From an uncultured Prevotellaceae bacterium (lineage in GTDB: Bacteria; Bacteroidota; Bacteroidia; Bacteroidales; Bacteroidaceae): DNA of 64,000 nucleotides. The notes under the pieces are model-generated. The model was not told the origin of the DNA, ran no database searches, and saw nothing but the letters and a program-made list of their open reading frames with translations. Position 1 is the stretch's first letter. Each line of letters begins with the position of its first letter. The DNA lies in assembly GCA_902801375.1 (NCBI GenBank), contig CADCIB010000001.1, positions 166,440 through 230,439 of the forward strand, written 5' to 3'. Shown piece by piece: positions 39,468-47,951 of this stretch. Made by a program: the position numbers and the translations under genes.

Positions 39468-39617
39468 ATGACACATACAGGAACTTTCACACACGCTGAC
39501 GAATACCGCCGCGACGAGCTCATCAGAATGATAGAACGCGCCGTGGAAAAGCTCACCCTCCCCGAGCTGGAGGCGCTGTACTACGACATGACGACGAAGA
39601 ACTATATCAACGATTAG
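39468..39617 (+). CDS. Small 49-aa protein
   Basis: MTHTGTFTHADEYRRDELIR begins a 49-residue frame that ends NYIND. It looks like two short helices (DELIRMIERAVEKLTLPELEALYYDM), with a composition typical of a real small protein. It lies 21 nt after the cyclophilin and 1 nt before the next gene. No family recognised. Confidence 0.65.
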   Translation: MTHTGTFTHADEYRRDELIRMIERAVEKLTLPELEALYYDMTTKNYIND

Positions 39618-39618
39618 A

Positions 39619-39891
39619 ATGCCAAATGAGTTTATACAGAACTCTTGGGATAACATGACCGACTGGGATACGATATGGCACAAGCAAGATGAGGTACGCA
39701 CGGCAGTCAACGCCGTGTTGGGTGAAAGTATTTGGGACATCAGCTACGTCAGTAGCCGTCAGGCTATAGAAATGGAACTGACCGTCCATCTCGATGAGGA
39801 AGCTGCCAGTCATCTGTGCTGCCAGCTTCCCCTCCCAGCCGACTACGACGGAGAAGGATACAGAGGAACGAAATTCATCTTGTACCTATAG
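39619..39891 (+). CDS. Small protein of unknown function (90 aa)
   Basis: Acidic, Trp-rich protein starting MPNEFIQNSWDNMTDWD, one base after the previous stop. No signal peptide, membrane segment or motif. Likely cotranscribed with the 49-aa gene. Confidence 0.65.
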   Translation: MPNEFIQNSWDNMTDWDTIWHKQDEVRTAVNAVLGESIWDISYVSSRQAIEMELTVHLDEEAASHLCCQLPLPADYDGEGYRGTKFILYL

Positions 39892-39928
39892 GAATGCAAC
39901 AGCAACGGCCAACCGCTTAACTTGGAAT

Positions 39929-40138
39929 TTATCCAATTTTTTCTATAATCAATTCGGAGGAGCCATCTTCAAGAGAATTGAACTCATCGTAATGACAATG
40001 GCTTCCGACATCTTCACTTGCCAGGGCTTTCAACTGGCTTGCCAATGAGAGCAAGCCTTCTTTGTTGGCAGAAATCAATACGCTGTTTTCATCAACTCTC
40101 ACATTAATCGTGTATCCGTCTTTCCATTTCATTTCCAT
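39929..40138 (-). CDS. Imm32-like small protein
   Basis: 69 aa. The pattern ISANKEGLLSLASQLKALA, then HCHYDEFNSL, then GSSELIIEKIG resembles the Imm32 immunity family of polymorphic toxin systems, as far as I can tell by eye. No toxin-like gene is adjacent, so it would be an orphan; in Bacteroidetes such small proteins are often found alone. It lies 24 nt downstream of the 176-aa gene on the same strand. Confidence 0.55.
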   Translation of the reverse strand: MEMKWKDGYTINVRVDENSVLISANKEGLLSLASQLKALASEDVGSHCHYDEFNSLEDGSSELIIEKIG

Positions 40139-40162
40139 AGATCCCGACTATTCCAATTCTGA

Positions 40163-40693
40163 TTAATTCATTTTTGTCATGTGGTAGCCCATCCTGTTGA
40201 GTTGAATGAAAGCACCCATCAGGTAGAGCTGATGCAAACAAGCGACATAGGCATGGAACGCCTCTTTCGTCCCTGGCTCAATATTCTGGTGACGAAGTGC
40301 ATTGTAGACGCGTGAAGCACACTCGCCAACCAATTTCTCCAAATCGGTATAGCCTGCTCCCGACAATTGCAAGACATCTTCACGGATGTATTCATCCAGA
40401 GCGTCGTACCCGCGCTTGTCACGCATATAGGCATAGAGGTTCTCTACTTTCGAGTAGATACCCCACTCCATGTCCCAGAACTTGGCAACGGACATACCGA
40501 TGTACATCATCCATCCCAACGACACCGAAGGATAGTCGCTGAACTCCCTGATGCCGTCTGGGAGATAGGCCTTGGCTATCTCCTCCCACTTCCCTTCTAC
40601 ATCAGGACACTCGGGAATACGACTGTCAGCCTCTTTCAAAGATACGAGGAAACTGTACAAGTCGCGGTGAAGACTTTCTTCAAAATGTTCCAT
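40163..40693 (-). CDS. Conserved hypothetical protein (176 aa)
   Basis: Mostly helical, cytoplasmic. Recognisable segments are GWMMYIGMSVAKFWD, YMRDKRGYDALDEYI and LGAFIQLNRMGYHM. I believe homologues occur across Bacteroidales, but I cannot name a family. Preceded by a TATTTTTG promoter box. Confidence 0.7.
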   Translation of the reverse strand: MEHFEESLHRDLYSFLVSLKEADSRIPECPDVEGKWEEIAKAYLPDGIREFSDYPSVSLGWMMYIGMSVAKFWDMEWGIYSKVENLYAYMRDKRGYDALDEYIREDVLQLSGAGYTDLEKLVGECASRVYNALRHQNIEPGTKEAFHAYVACLHQLYLMGAFIQLNRMGYHMTKMN

Positions 40694-40720
40694 TTCTATA
40701 AATTCACTTTAATCCGTGTG

Positions 40721-40728
40721 CAAAAATA
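40721..40728 (-). promoter_or_regulatory. Putative promoter box of the 176-aa gene
   Basis: TATTTTTG followed by CACACGG on the minus strand, 28 nt before ATG 40693. Confidence 0.55.
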
Positions 40729-40884
40729 CGAATAATCTTGGAAATAATGTCGTTTCTGGGCAAACAATTAGGAATGTTTACGAAAGAAGGAGCGAGAAAT
40801 CCTACTGGCTTTAGCTATGGCAGTTTTTGTCAAGGAGAGTGAAACTATCAAATCTTGATTTGCCTTCTTAGTCTGGGAATATTG

Positions 40885-40928
40885 TTTTCCGCGTCGGAAA
40901 ACGATATTTTCTGACGCGGAAAACAAAT
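40885..40928. repeat. 22-bp repeat C (2 units) forming an 18-bp palindrome
   Basis: Two 22-bp units (40885 and 40907) share TTTTC at the front and CGGAAAAC at the same phase. The whole is also a near-perfect inverted repeat: GTTTTCCGCGTC (40884-40895) pairs with GACGCGGAAAAC (40913-40924), and the pairing continues inward through a G-T pair and GAAAA/TTTTC to a CGATA loop. TTTCTGACG in unit 2 is shared with array E. Confidence 0.75.
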
Positions 40929-40990
40929 TGAAATGATAATGAAGGGGGAAGCTTACTTGATGTATTTCCCTGAAAACAGGATGTGTGGTG

Positions 40991-40998
40991 CAAAGGTA
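40991..40998 (-). promoter_or_regulatory. Orphan consensus promoter box reading into repeat C
   Basis: TACCTTTG followed by CACC on the minus strand. Repeat C begins about 65 nt downstream, nearly the same distance as between the orphan promoter at 15497 and array B. Confidence 0.5.
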
Positions 40999-41107
40999 CA
41001 AAAATTATCTGATTATTCCAAATTATTTCGAGCTTAATTGTTGAGGCTGCGCGGAAATACGATTCGTTAATGTTCGCTAATTGCTTGCACACTTCAGGGA
41101 AACTTCG

Positions 41108-41115
41108 TATCTTTG
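41108..41115 (+). promoter_or_regulatory. Putative promoter box of the acyl-CoA synthetase gene
   Basis: TATCTTTG with TTG 20 nt upstream; 29 nt before ATG 41144. Confidence 0.7.
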
Positions 41116-41143
41116 CATGCAAATTAACATTCATCATTGAACC

Positions 41144-43204
41144 ATGATAAACGAGCAATTGTTACACCCTGAGAGCATCGTCGTGATCGGCGGCTCTAAC
41201 GACACGCACAAGCCCGGAGGCGCTATCGTGCGTAACCTTATCAACGGCGGCTACAAAGGCACGCTGCGTATAGTAAATCCGAAGGAAGACGAGGTGCAAG
41301 GCATCAAGGCTTTCCACGACGCGAAAGAGATCCCACCGACCGACTTGGCCATCCTGGTGGTGGCTGCGAAATGGTGTCCCGACTATGTGGAGTTTCTCGC
41401 TGCCGAGAAGGGCGTGCGCGCCTTCATCATCATCTCTGCCGGCTTCGGCGAGGAGACCAAGGCTGGTGCTGCGCTGGAGCAGAAGATTCTCGACTCGTGC
41501 GAAAAGTATGGCGCTGCGCTGATCGGCCCGAACTGTATCGGCATGATGAACGCCTGGCATCACAGCGTGTTCACAAAACCCATTCCCAACCTCGACCCGA
41601 AGGGCGTTGACTTCATCAGCGGCTCGGGTGCCACAGCCGTGTTCATCCTGGAGTCTGCCGTGACCAAGGGTCTGCCCTTCAACAGCGTGTGGAGCATCGG
41701 CAATGGCAAACAGATAGGTATTGAGGACGTGCTGCAGTATATGGACGAGAACTTCGACGCTGAGCGCGACTCTCACGTAAAGCTGCTCTACATCGAGAAT
41801 GTGGGCAACCCCGACAAACTGCTGTTCCACGCCAGCTCGCTCATCCGCAAAGGCTGCCGCATCGCCGCCATCAAGGCCGGTTCGTCGTCGGCAGGTAGCC
41901 GTGCTGCTTCGTCGCACACAGGCGCCATCGCCTCGAGCGACTCTGCCGTTGAGGCTTTGTTCCGCAAGGCCGGCATCGTGCGTTGTTTCTCGCGCGAAGA
42001 GCTCACCACGACGGGATGCATCTTCACATTGCCCCGCTTGACGGGCAAGAACTTCGCCATCGTCACCCACGCCGGTGGTCCTGGCGTGATGCTGACCGAC
42101 GCGCTGAGCAAGGGTGGCCTGAACGTGCCTCCCATCAAGGGTCCGAAGGCCGACGAACTAAAGTCGAAACTCTTCCCGGGCTCATCGGTGGGCAACCCCA
42201 TCGACATTCTTGCCACGGGTACGCCCGAACATCTGGGCATCGCCATTGATTACTGCGAGAAGGAGTTCGACGACATCGACGCCATCTGCGTCATCTTCGG
42301 CACGCCGGGTTTGGTGCAGCTCTATGAAACCTACGATGTACTCCACAAGAAGATACTGGAATGCAAGAAGCCTATCTTCCCCATCCTGCCCAGTATCTAT
42401 ACAGCAGGTCCTGAGGTGAGCGAGTTCCTGAGCAAGGGCCACGTGAACTTCAGCGACGAGGTGACACTGGCCAATGCCATCACTCAGATCATGAAGACGC
42501 CGGCTCCCGCTAAGCACGAGATAGAGCTCTTCGGCGTAGATGTTCCACGCATCCGCGAGATTATCGCCGGCGTGAAGGAGAACGGCTACGTGGCACCCGC
42601 CATCGTACGCCAGCTGTTTGAGTGTGCAGGCATCCCGATGGTACCTGAGTTTGTGAGCGCCAAGAAGGAAGAGCTCATCGACTTCGCCACAAAGGTGGGC
42701 TATCCCGTAGTGGCCAAGGTGGTAGGTCCGGTTCACAAGAGCGACGTGGGCGGTGTGGCCTTGAACATCCGCACGCCGGAACATCTGGCCCTGGAGTTCG
42801 ACCGCATGATGAAGATCGAGGGTGCCACCAGCATTATGGTGCAGAAGATGATCAAGGGCACGGAGGTGTTCATCGGCGCAAAATACGAACAGCGCTTCGG
42901 CCACGTGGTGCTCTGCGGCTTGGGCGGCATCTTCGTAGAAGTGCTCAAAGACGTGTCGAGCGGTCTTGCCCCACTGACCTACCCTGAAGTAGACAGCATG
43001 ATACAGTCGCTGCGCGGCTACAAGATTCTGGCTGGCACACGTGGACAGAAAGGTATTAACCAGCAGAAGTATGCCGAAATCATCGTCAGACTCTCTACTC
43101 TGCTCCGTTTTGCCACGGAAATCAAGGAGATGGACATCAACCCGCTGCTCGCCGACGAGAAAAACGTGGTGGCTGTGGATGCCCGCATCCTGATAGAGAA
43201 ATAA
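41144..43204 (+). CDS. ADP-forming acetyl/acyl-CoA synthetase (fused alpha-beta subunits)
   Basis: 686 aa. Order: CoA-binding Rossmann domain (VVIGGSNDTHKPGGAIVRN), a succinyl-CoA-ligase-like domain with the phosphohistidine segment SSHTGAIASSDSA, then an ATP-grasp domain from about 470 (VAKVVGPVHKSDVGGVALNI, MDINPLLADEKNVVAVDARI). It converts acyl-CoA + ADP + Pi to acid + CoA + ATP, a substrate-level phosphorylation route in fermenters. Monocistronic, with a promoter and a terminator. Confidence 0.93.
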   Translation: MINEQLLHPESIVVIGGSNDTHKPGGAIVRNLINGGYKGTLRIVNPKEDEVQGIKAFHDAKEIPPTDLAILVVAAKWCPDYVEFLAAEKGVRAFIIISAGFGEETKAGAALEQKILDSCEKYGAALIGPNCIGMMNAWHHSVFTKPIPNLDPKGVDFISGSGATAVFILESAVTKGLPFNSVWSIGNGKQIGIEDVLQYMDENFDAERDSHVKLLYIENVGNPDKLLFHASSLIRKGCRIAAIKAGSSSAGSRAASSHTGAIASSDSAVEALFRKAGIVRCFSREELTTTGCIFTLPRLTGKNFAIVTHAGGPGVMLTDALSKGGLNVPPIKGPKADELKSKLFPGSSVGNPIDILATGTPEHLGIAIDYCEKEFDDIDAICVIFGTPGLVQLYETYDVLHKKILECKKPIFPILPSIYTAGPEVSEFLSKGHVNFSDEVTLANAITQIMKTPAPAKHEIELFGVDVPRIREIIAGVKENGYVAPAIVRQLFECAGIPMVPEFVSAKKEELIDFATKVGYPVVAKVVGPVHKSDVGGVALNIRTPEHLALEFDRMMKIEGATSIMVQKMIKGTEVFIGAKYEQRFGHVVLCGLGGIFVEVLKDVSSGLAPLTYPEVDSMIQSLRGYKILAGTRGQKGINQQKYAEIIVRLSTLLRFATEIKEMDINPLLADEKNVVAVDARILIEK

Positions 43205-43487
43205 CAAAACTGAAGGGAGCTAAGGGTATAAAGGGGAGTGAAAGAGAGATATTGCCTTACACTCTGATAGCTGCCTTCACACAAGAATGAAAACGAGGCG
43301 CAGAGGTCTTCACAGACTCCTGCGCCTTTTTTCGCTGACTATTCATCCTTGAAAAAGAGAGAGTATTTATTCAAGACAATCAGCGATTCTGAATATAAGA
43401 CAGGCAAAAGCGCGCTATCGTGACAAGAGTTAGCATTGTTTAACATAATTAAAACCCGCAACTGTTTGCCCGTTCAAGGAATTATTT
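43205..43487. other. Spacer with terminator, otherwise empty
   Basis: Apart from the terminator at 43295-43333 and the ftsE promoter just after it, this spacer shows no gene or repeat that I can support. Confidence 0.5.
43295..43333 (+). terminator. Terminator of the acyl-CoA synthetase gene
   Basis: GGCGCAG ... CTGCGCC with further pairing GGTCT/AGACT inside and TTTTTT after. It lies about 90 nt after the stop. Confidence 0.85.
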
Positions 43488-43495
43488 TACCTTTG
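43488..43495 (+). promoter_or_regulatory. Putative promoter box of the ftsE-lysC-glycosyltransferase run
   Basis: TACCTTTG with TTTG about 20 nt upstream; 40 nt before ATG 43536. Confidence 0.7.
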
Positions 43496-43535
43496 CACAA
43501 CAATAGGAAATCAACGAAAAGAAGCTATTCATAGT

Positions 43536-44234
43536 ATGCTGATAGAATATCGGAACATCAATGTGTATCAGGAAGATGTGTGTGTGCTGAAGGACGTGAA
43601 CTTCCACGTCGACGACGGCGAATTCATCTATATCATCGGTAAGGTGGGCTCGGGCAAAAGCTCGCTGCTCAAGACGATGTATGTGGAACTCGACATCGAG
43701 GAGGGCGAGGAAGCGATGGTGCTGGGACGCAACCTGCTGAAGATACGTCGCCGCGAAGTGCCCGCCCTGCGCAAGGAGATGGGCATCATTTTCCAGGACT
43801 TCCAGCTTCTGCACGACCGCACGGTGTGGAAGAACCTCATGTTTGTGCTGCGTGCCACCGGCTGGAAAGACAAAGGCGCCCGCGAAGAACGCATCATGGA
43901 GGTACTGGAGGCCGTGGGCATGGCCAACAAACGCGACAAGATGCCCCACGAACTCTCGGGCGGCGAACAGCAACGCATAGCCATCGCACGGGCCATTCTG
44001 AACCACCCGCGCATCATCATTGCCGATGAACCGACGGGCAACCTTGACCCAGAAACGGCTCGCAACATCGTGGGCTTGCTCAAAACCATCAGCCAGCGAG
44101 GCACAGCCGTGGTGATGTCGACCCACAACATGCCCATGCTGGAGGAATTCCCCGGCATCGTCTATCGCTGCAAGGATGGACACATCAACGACATTACGAA
44201 AGACTTCAACAATGTAAACATTGAAGAAGACTAA
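43536..44234 (+). CDS. ftsE: FtsE-like ABC transporter ATPase
   Basis: 232 aa. Walker A GKVGSGKS at residues 35-42, signature LSGGEQQR, Walker B IIIADEPTGNLD and the switch His in STHNMP. This is the FtsE/LolD-type ATPase; FtsE with FtsX controls peptidoglycan hydrolysis at the septum. FtsX is not adjacent, so LolD cannot be fully excluded. First gene of a run through lysC and two glycosyltransferase-like genes. Confidence 0.88.
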   Translation: MLIEYRNINVYQEDVCVLKDVNFHVDDGEFIYIIGKVGSGKSSLLKTMYVELDIEEGEEAMVLGRNLLKIRRREVPALRKEMGIIFQDFQLLHDRTVWKNLMFVLRATGWKDKGAREERIMEVLEAVGMANKRDKMPHELSGGEQQRIAIARAILNHPRIIIADEPTGNLDPETARNIVGLLKTISQRGTAVVMSTHNMPMLEEFPGIVYRCKDGHINDITKDFNNVNIEED

Positions 44235-44281
44235 CGCTGGCAGTTGCCATGTATCATAAAAAAACGAATACCGAATAAATA

Positions 44282-45616
44282 ATGAAGGTAATGAAATTTG
44301 GCGGCACATCTGTAGGGTCGCCGGAAAGAATGAAGGAAGTGGCACGACTGGTGACACGCGATGCGGAACCCGTATTCGTGGTGCTTTCCGCGATGTCGGG
44401 TACCACAAATCAACTGGTGGAACTGACGCAGCACCTCTACAACAAACGGGCTGAGCAGGCTGAGGAGCTGATAGACTGTCTGGAGAATACATATCTTGGC
44501 CACGTGACCAATCTTTATACCACAGACGAAAAGCGCTCGCAAGTGGGCCTTCTGCTGAAAGAAAAGTTCGACTATCTGCGCTCGTTCTCGCACGACATGT
44601 TCACCAGCTTCGAAGAGAAAGCCATCGTGGCGCAGGGCGAAGTGCTCAGCACCAACATGGTGGTGGCCTATCTTCAGGAGATAGGTGTCGATGCCATCTT
44701 GCTCGATGCCCTTGACTTTATGCGTACCGACAAAGACGGCGAACCCAACAGCGAGGCTATCCACGACCTGCTAACGGAGGTGATGGAACAGAATAGCGGC
44801 CATCAGGTGTACATCACGCAGGGATTCATCTGCCGCAATGCCTTCGGCGAGGTGGACAACCTGCTGCGTGGCGGCAGCGACTACACAGCATCGCTCGTAG
44901 GAGCCGCCCTGCAAGCTGAGGAGATTCAGATATGGACCGACATCGACGGCCTGCACAACAACGACCCCCGCGTGGTGGAACACACCGAGCCGGTGCGTGA
45001 GCTGAACTTCGGCGAGGCGGCTGAGCTGGCCTACTTCGGTGCGAAAATCCTTCACCCCACCTGTGTGCTGCCAGCCAAGAAAGCCGACATTCCCGTGCGC
45101 CTAAAGTTTACGATGGAACCCGACGCTCCCGGCACGCTCATTACCAGCCGGCTGACACGCGGCGTGATGAAAGCCGTAGCCGCAAAAGACAATATCACCG
45201 TCATCAAGATTCGCTCCTCGCGCATGCTCCTACCCACAGGTTTCCTGCGCAAGGTGTTCGAGGTGTTTGAGAGCTATCACACACCGGTCGACCTCGTGGC
45301 CACCTCGGAAGTCGGTGTTTCGGTATCTGTTTCCGACGACAAATATCTGACAGACATCGTCCAGGAACTGGAGAAGTATGGCCGCGTCTACGTAGACAAG
45401 AATATGTGCATCGTCTGCGTGGTGGGTGATTTCGACTGGAGCAATGTGGGATTTGCTACCCGGGCTATCGACGCACTGCGCGACATACCCGTGAGGATGA
45501 TCTCATTCGGGGGATCAAACCACAACATCTCTATGCTCATCCGTGCCGACGACAAAAAACGCGCGCTACAAAGCCTGAGCGAAAAGCTGTTCAACGTATC
45601 ATCTGAAAACCAATGA
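44282..45616 (+). CDS. lysC: Aspartate kinase (monofunctional)
   Basis: Phosphorylates aspartate, the first step to lysine, threonine and methionine. The N-terminus is MKVMKFGGTSVG; LLRGGSDYTASLVGAAL and TDIDGLHNNDPRVV belong to the kinase core. Two ACT domains occupy about 300-440 (VIKIRSSRM ... VCVVGDF). At 444 aa it is not fused to homoserine dehydrogenase. Its stop overlaps the next ATG. Confidence 0.95.
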   Translation: MKVMKFGGTSVGSPERMKEVARLVTRDAEPVFVVLSAMSGTTNQLVELTQHLYNKRAEQAEELIDCLENTYLGHVTNLYTTDEKRSQVGLLLKEKFDYLRSFSHDMFTSFEEKAIVAQGEVLSTNMVVAYLQEIGVDAILLDALDFMRTDKDGEPNSEAIHDLLTEVMEQNSGHQVYITQGFICRNAFGEVDNLLRGGSDYTASLVGAALQAEEIQIWTDIDGLHNNDPRVVEHTEPVRELNFGEAAELAYFGAKILHPTCVLPAKKADIPVRLKFTMEPDAPGTLITSRLTRGVMKAVAAKDNITVIKIRSSRMLLPTGFLRKVFEVFESYHTPVDLVATSEVGVSVSVSDDKYLTDIVQELEKYGRVYVDKNMCIVCVVGDFDWSNVGFATRAIDALRDIPVRMISFGGSNHNISMLIRADDKKRALQSLSEKLFNVSSENQ

Positions 45617-46656
45617 AAGTTTCCATTATCGTTACCGCCCACAACAACGGAGAAGAACTGGAGCGCAACCTGCCCCACTTCTTCGAGCAAGACTATGACG
45701 ACGACTACGAGGTAATCGTGGTGGTGGAAAAAGGCGAGGACGACACCGACGATGCGCTGAAACGCCTGAAATCGAAATATTCGCAACTTTACAGCACATA
45801 CGTGCCGACTTCTTCGCGCTACATCAGCCGGAAGAAACTGGCCGTGACCTTAGGTGTGAAAGCGGCCAAGAACGAGTGGATCATCCTGACGGAAGCCACC
45901 TGCCGGCCTCTATCAAACCATTGGATCTCGGCAATGACCGCCCCAATCAGGGAAGCAGCCGACACTTCCGAAACCGCCGACAGTCAATATGACATGGTGC
46001 TGGGCTATGCCAATTTCGACGAGGAGACCAGCAGTTTCAAGCGTTTCCTCTGCCTGCAGCGGCAACAGTCGTTGTTCGGGCGCTCCCGTCGCTGGACAGC
46101 CTACAGCCAGGAATGCCGTAACCTCATGTTCCGCAAGTCGATGTTTCTTGAAGGGAAAGGCTACAACGGTAACCTGAAATACATCGGTGGCGAATACGAA
46201 TTCCTTGTCAATAAGTTTGCCAAACGCGGCAACGCTGCCATTGCCACGGCTCCCGACGCATGGCTCGAGGAAGAAAATCCTACTGCGAAACAATGGAAAA
46301 ACCGCCAGCTGTTTCATCTGGAGACACGCCGCCACCTCAGGCGATCGTTCTTGCATCGGCTGCAAGTGGCGTGCTGGCAGGCACTCGTCCATCTGCCCTA
46401 CATTGCAATCTTAGCCCTACTCGTGTGGAGCATCATCCATTCCTACTGGCTGGCAGTAGGATTTGCCACCGTCGCCCTGATTGGCGTTTACGGGGTGCGC
46501 GCCTACTTCGCCAATTGGCCCAATGTCGCCTTCGACGCGAAGATTCCCGTCTGGAAGCTACCCTTCTACGAGGTGTTCTGGGCGTGGCACTACCTCTATA
46601 ATATAATAAGGTATAGGGTGGCAGACAAGAACAGTTTCATTTGTCATAAGATTTAG
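45613..46656 (+). CDS. Membrane-anchored family 2 glycosyltransferase
   Basis: 347 aa. GT-A fold start MKVSIIVTAHNNGEELERNLP and EVIVVVEKGEDDTDD; GGEYEFLVNKF sits where acceptor/catalytic residues are expected. Two hydrophobic segments at about 262-300 anchor the C-terminus in the membrane. Translationally coupled to lysC (ATGA). Product unknown, possibly a surface polysaccharide. Confidence 0.87.
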   Translation: MKVSIIVTAHNNGEELERNLPHFFEQDYDDDYEVIVVVEKGEDDTDDALKRLKSKYSQLYSTYVPTSSRYISRKKLAVTLGVKAAKNEWIILTEATCRPLSNHWISAMTAPIREAADTSETADSQYDMVLGYANFDEETSSFKRFLCLQRQQSLFGRSRRWTAYSQECRNLMFRKSMFLEGKGYNGNLKYIGGEYEFLVNKFAKRGNAAIATAPDAWLEEENPTAKQWKNRQLFHLETRRHLRRSFLHRLQVACWQALVHLPYIAILALLVWSIIHSYWLAVGFATVALIGVYGVRAYFANWPNVAFDAKIPVWKLPFYEVFWAWHYLYNIIRYRVADKNSFICHKI

Positions 46657-46676
46657 TATTAGGAAAATCTATCGTC

Positions 46677-47900
46677 ATGAAGATTCTGCACTACATTCCG
46701 CAACAGGTCATGCGCGAGACGGTGAACGAGATGTTCACCATCACGCTGCAAACATGCCTGCAACGGAACGAAGAAGTGCAGACGGTCCGCTCGATGAAGG
46801 CTTTCAGGCAGGCGCTTCACGATGTTACGCCCGACATCATACACATCTTCGGTTGCTGGAACCTGACGGCTTTCAAGGTGCAACAAGCTGCCCACCGCAA
46901 GAATCTGCCCGTTGTGCTCTCACCCATGAGCGGCTTGATGCCCTGGAACATCCATCACCATTACCTCACGGAGAAATTCCCGTCGCTCGTGACCTATCAA
47001 CAGAAAGCTATTGCCCTGGCAGACGCTATCCACGTGTGGAGCGTGATGGAGATGCAGGAGATGCGAAAGCAGAAATGGGATGAGCGCATACAGCTGGTTC
47101 GCAATAGCACCATCACGGGCGACTTCTCGCCAGAACAGATGGCCGAGCAGATGGTGGCCCTCTACCAGAAAGTTATAGACAGCAATACCTTCCGACTGAT
47201 GACCGATCGCGAGAAACTGGCAGAGACACTCCTACTGAGGAAAGGACTGGCACGCGACGAGTTCAGCGGACAGCTCACCCCGGAAGACCGGCAACTGCTC
47301 GCCTCGCTCAATGAAGACTCGTGGCGGAAAATACTCATCCACGCAGCCGACGAAGACATCATGCCCTACGTCAGACATGGGGCGGAAGAGCTGCAACTCG
47401 CAGGCATAAACACACCTACTGACGGGGTGAAACGCTTCCCGCAGAAGTTGAGAAAAGCTCGAGGCGACTTGGCCACCACAGAACTGATTTCCAAAAACCC
47501 CATCACCAAGAGCATCATCGACAACCTCCGCGTTGACGAGAAACCCTCGCCATTGGAGATGGAGATATGCATGCTCATCCATAATCTTTATCACACGCTG
47601 GCTGCATCGAAGTCTTTGGCAGCACACCCTGCAGCTTCAAGCTCTAAAGCTAAAGCTCCAGCCGTGTTGTCACGCCGACACCTCGTGCAAACCTACGCCC
47701 TGCTACGTTTCAACGACTACGACGAGGATAAACTTCAGCGTATGCTCCACAGGCTCAAGCTCGACCGCTTCACAAGCCGGCTGCTCACCATACTCGACGA
47801 GACATTCCTCATGGGCGAGGGATTCTCTCCCCTACCCCTCATCGACGACAAGACCACCGCTCACCTGCGCCATTCACTTTTCATGCTTCATATCCAATAA
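46677..47900 (+). CDS. Glycosyltransferase-4-like N-terminal domain protein with unknown C-terminus
   Basis: 407 aa. The first 150 residues resemble a GT4 donor half: IIHIFGCWNLTAF, LPVVLSPMSGLMPWN, ADAIHVWSVMEMQEM, RIQLVRNSTITG. The usual nucleotide-sugar-binding second half is missing; instead there is a helical region with no motif I know. It may be a partner subunit of the preceding GT2 or an inactive derivative. Confidence 0.65.
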   Translation: MKILHYIPQQVMRETVNEMFTITLQTCLQRNEEVQTVRSMKAFRQALHDVTPDIIHIFGCWNLTAFKVQQAAHRKNLPVVLSPMSGLMPWNIHHHYLTEKFPSLVTYQQKAIALADAIHVWSVMEMQEMRKQKWDERIQLVRNSTITGDFSPEQMAEQMVALYQKVIDSNTFRLMTDREKLAETLLLRKGLARDEFSGQLTPEDRQLLASLNEDSWRKILIHAADEDIMPYVRHGAEELQLAGINTPTDGVKRFPQKLRKARGDLATTELISKNPITKSIIDNLRVDEKPSPLEMEICMLIHNLYHTLAASKSLAAHPAASSSKAKAPAVLSRRHLVQTYALLRFNDYDEDKLQRMLHRLKLDRFTSRLLTILDETFLMGEGFSPLPLIDDKTTAHLRHSLFMLHIQ

Positions 47901-47951
47901 GCATCATTTTCTTTCAGCTAACTAATAATCCATTCATCAATAGTAAATATC

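Larger units (their letters stand above)
40729..41107. other. Gene-free spacer with repeat and orphan promoter
   Basis: Holds 22-bp repeat C with its long palindrome and a minus-strand consensus promoter (40991-40998). A 77-codon frame (41001-40768, minus) exists but its TTG start lies inside the promoter, so I do not call it a gene. Confidence 0.55.

Noticed and set aside
40768-41001. 77-codon minus-strand frame
   Set aside because: Its TTG start lies inside the promoter box, so the transcript would not contain it; no ATG follows in frame.
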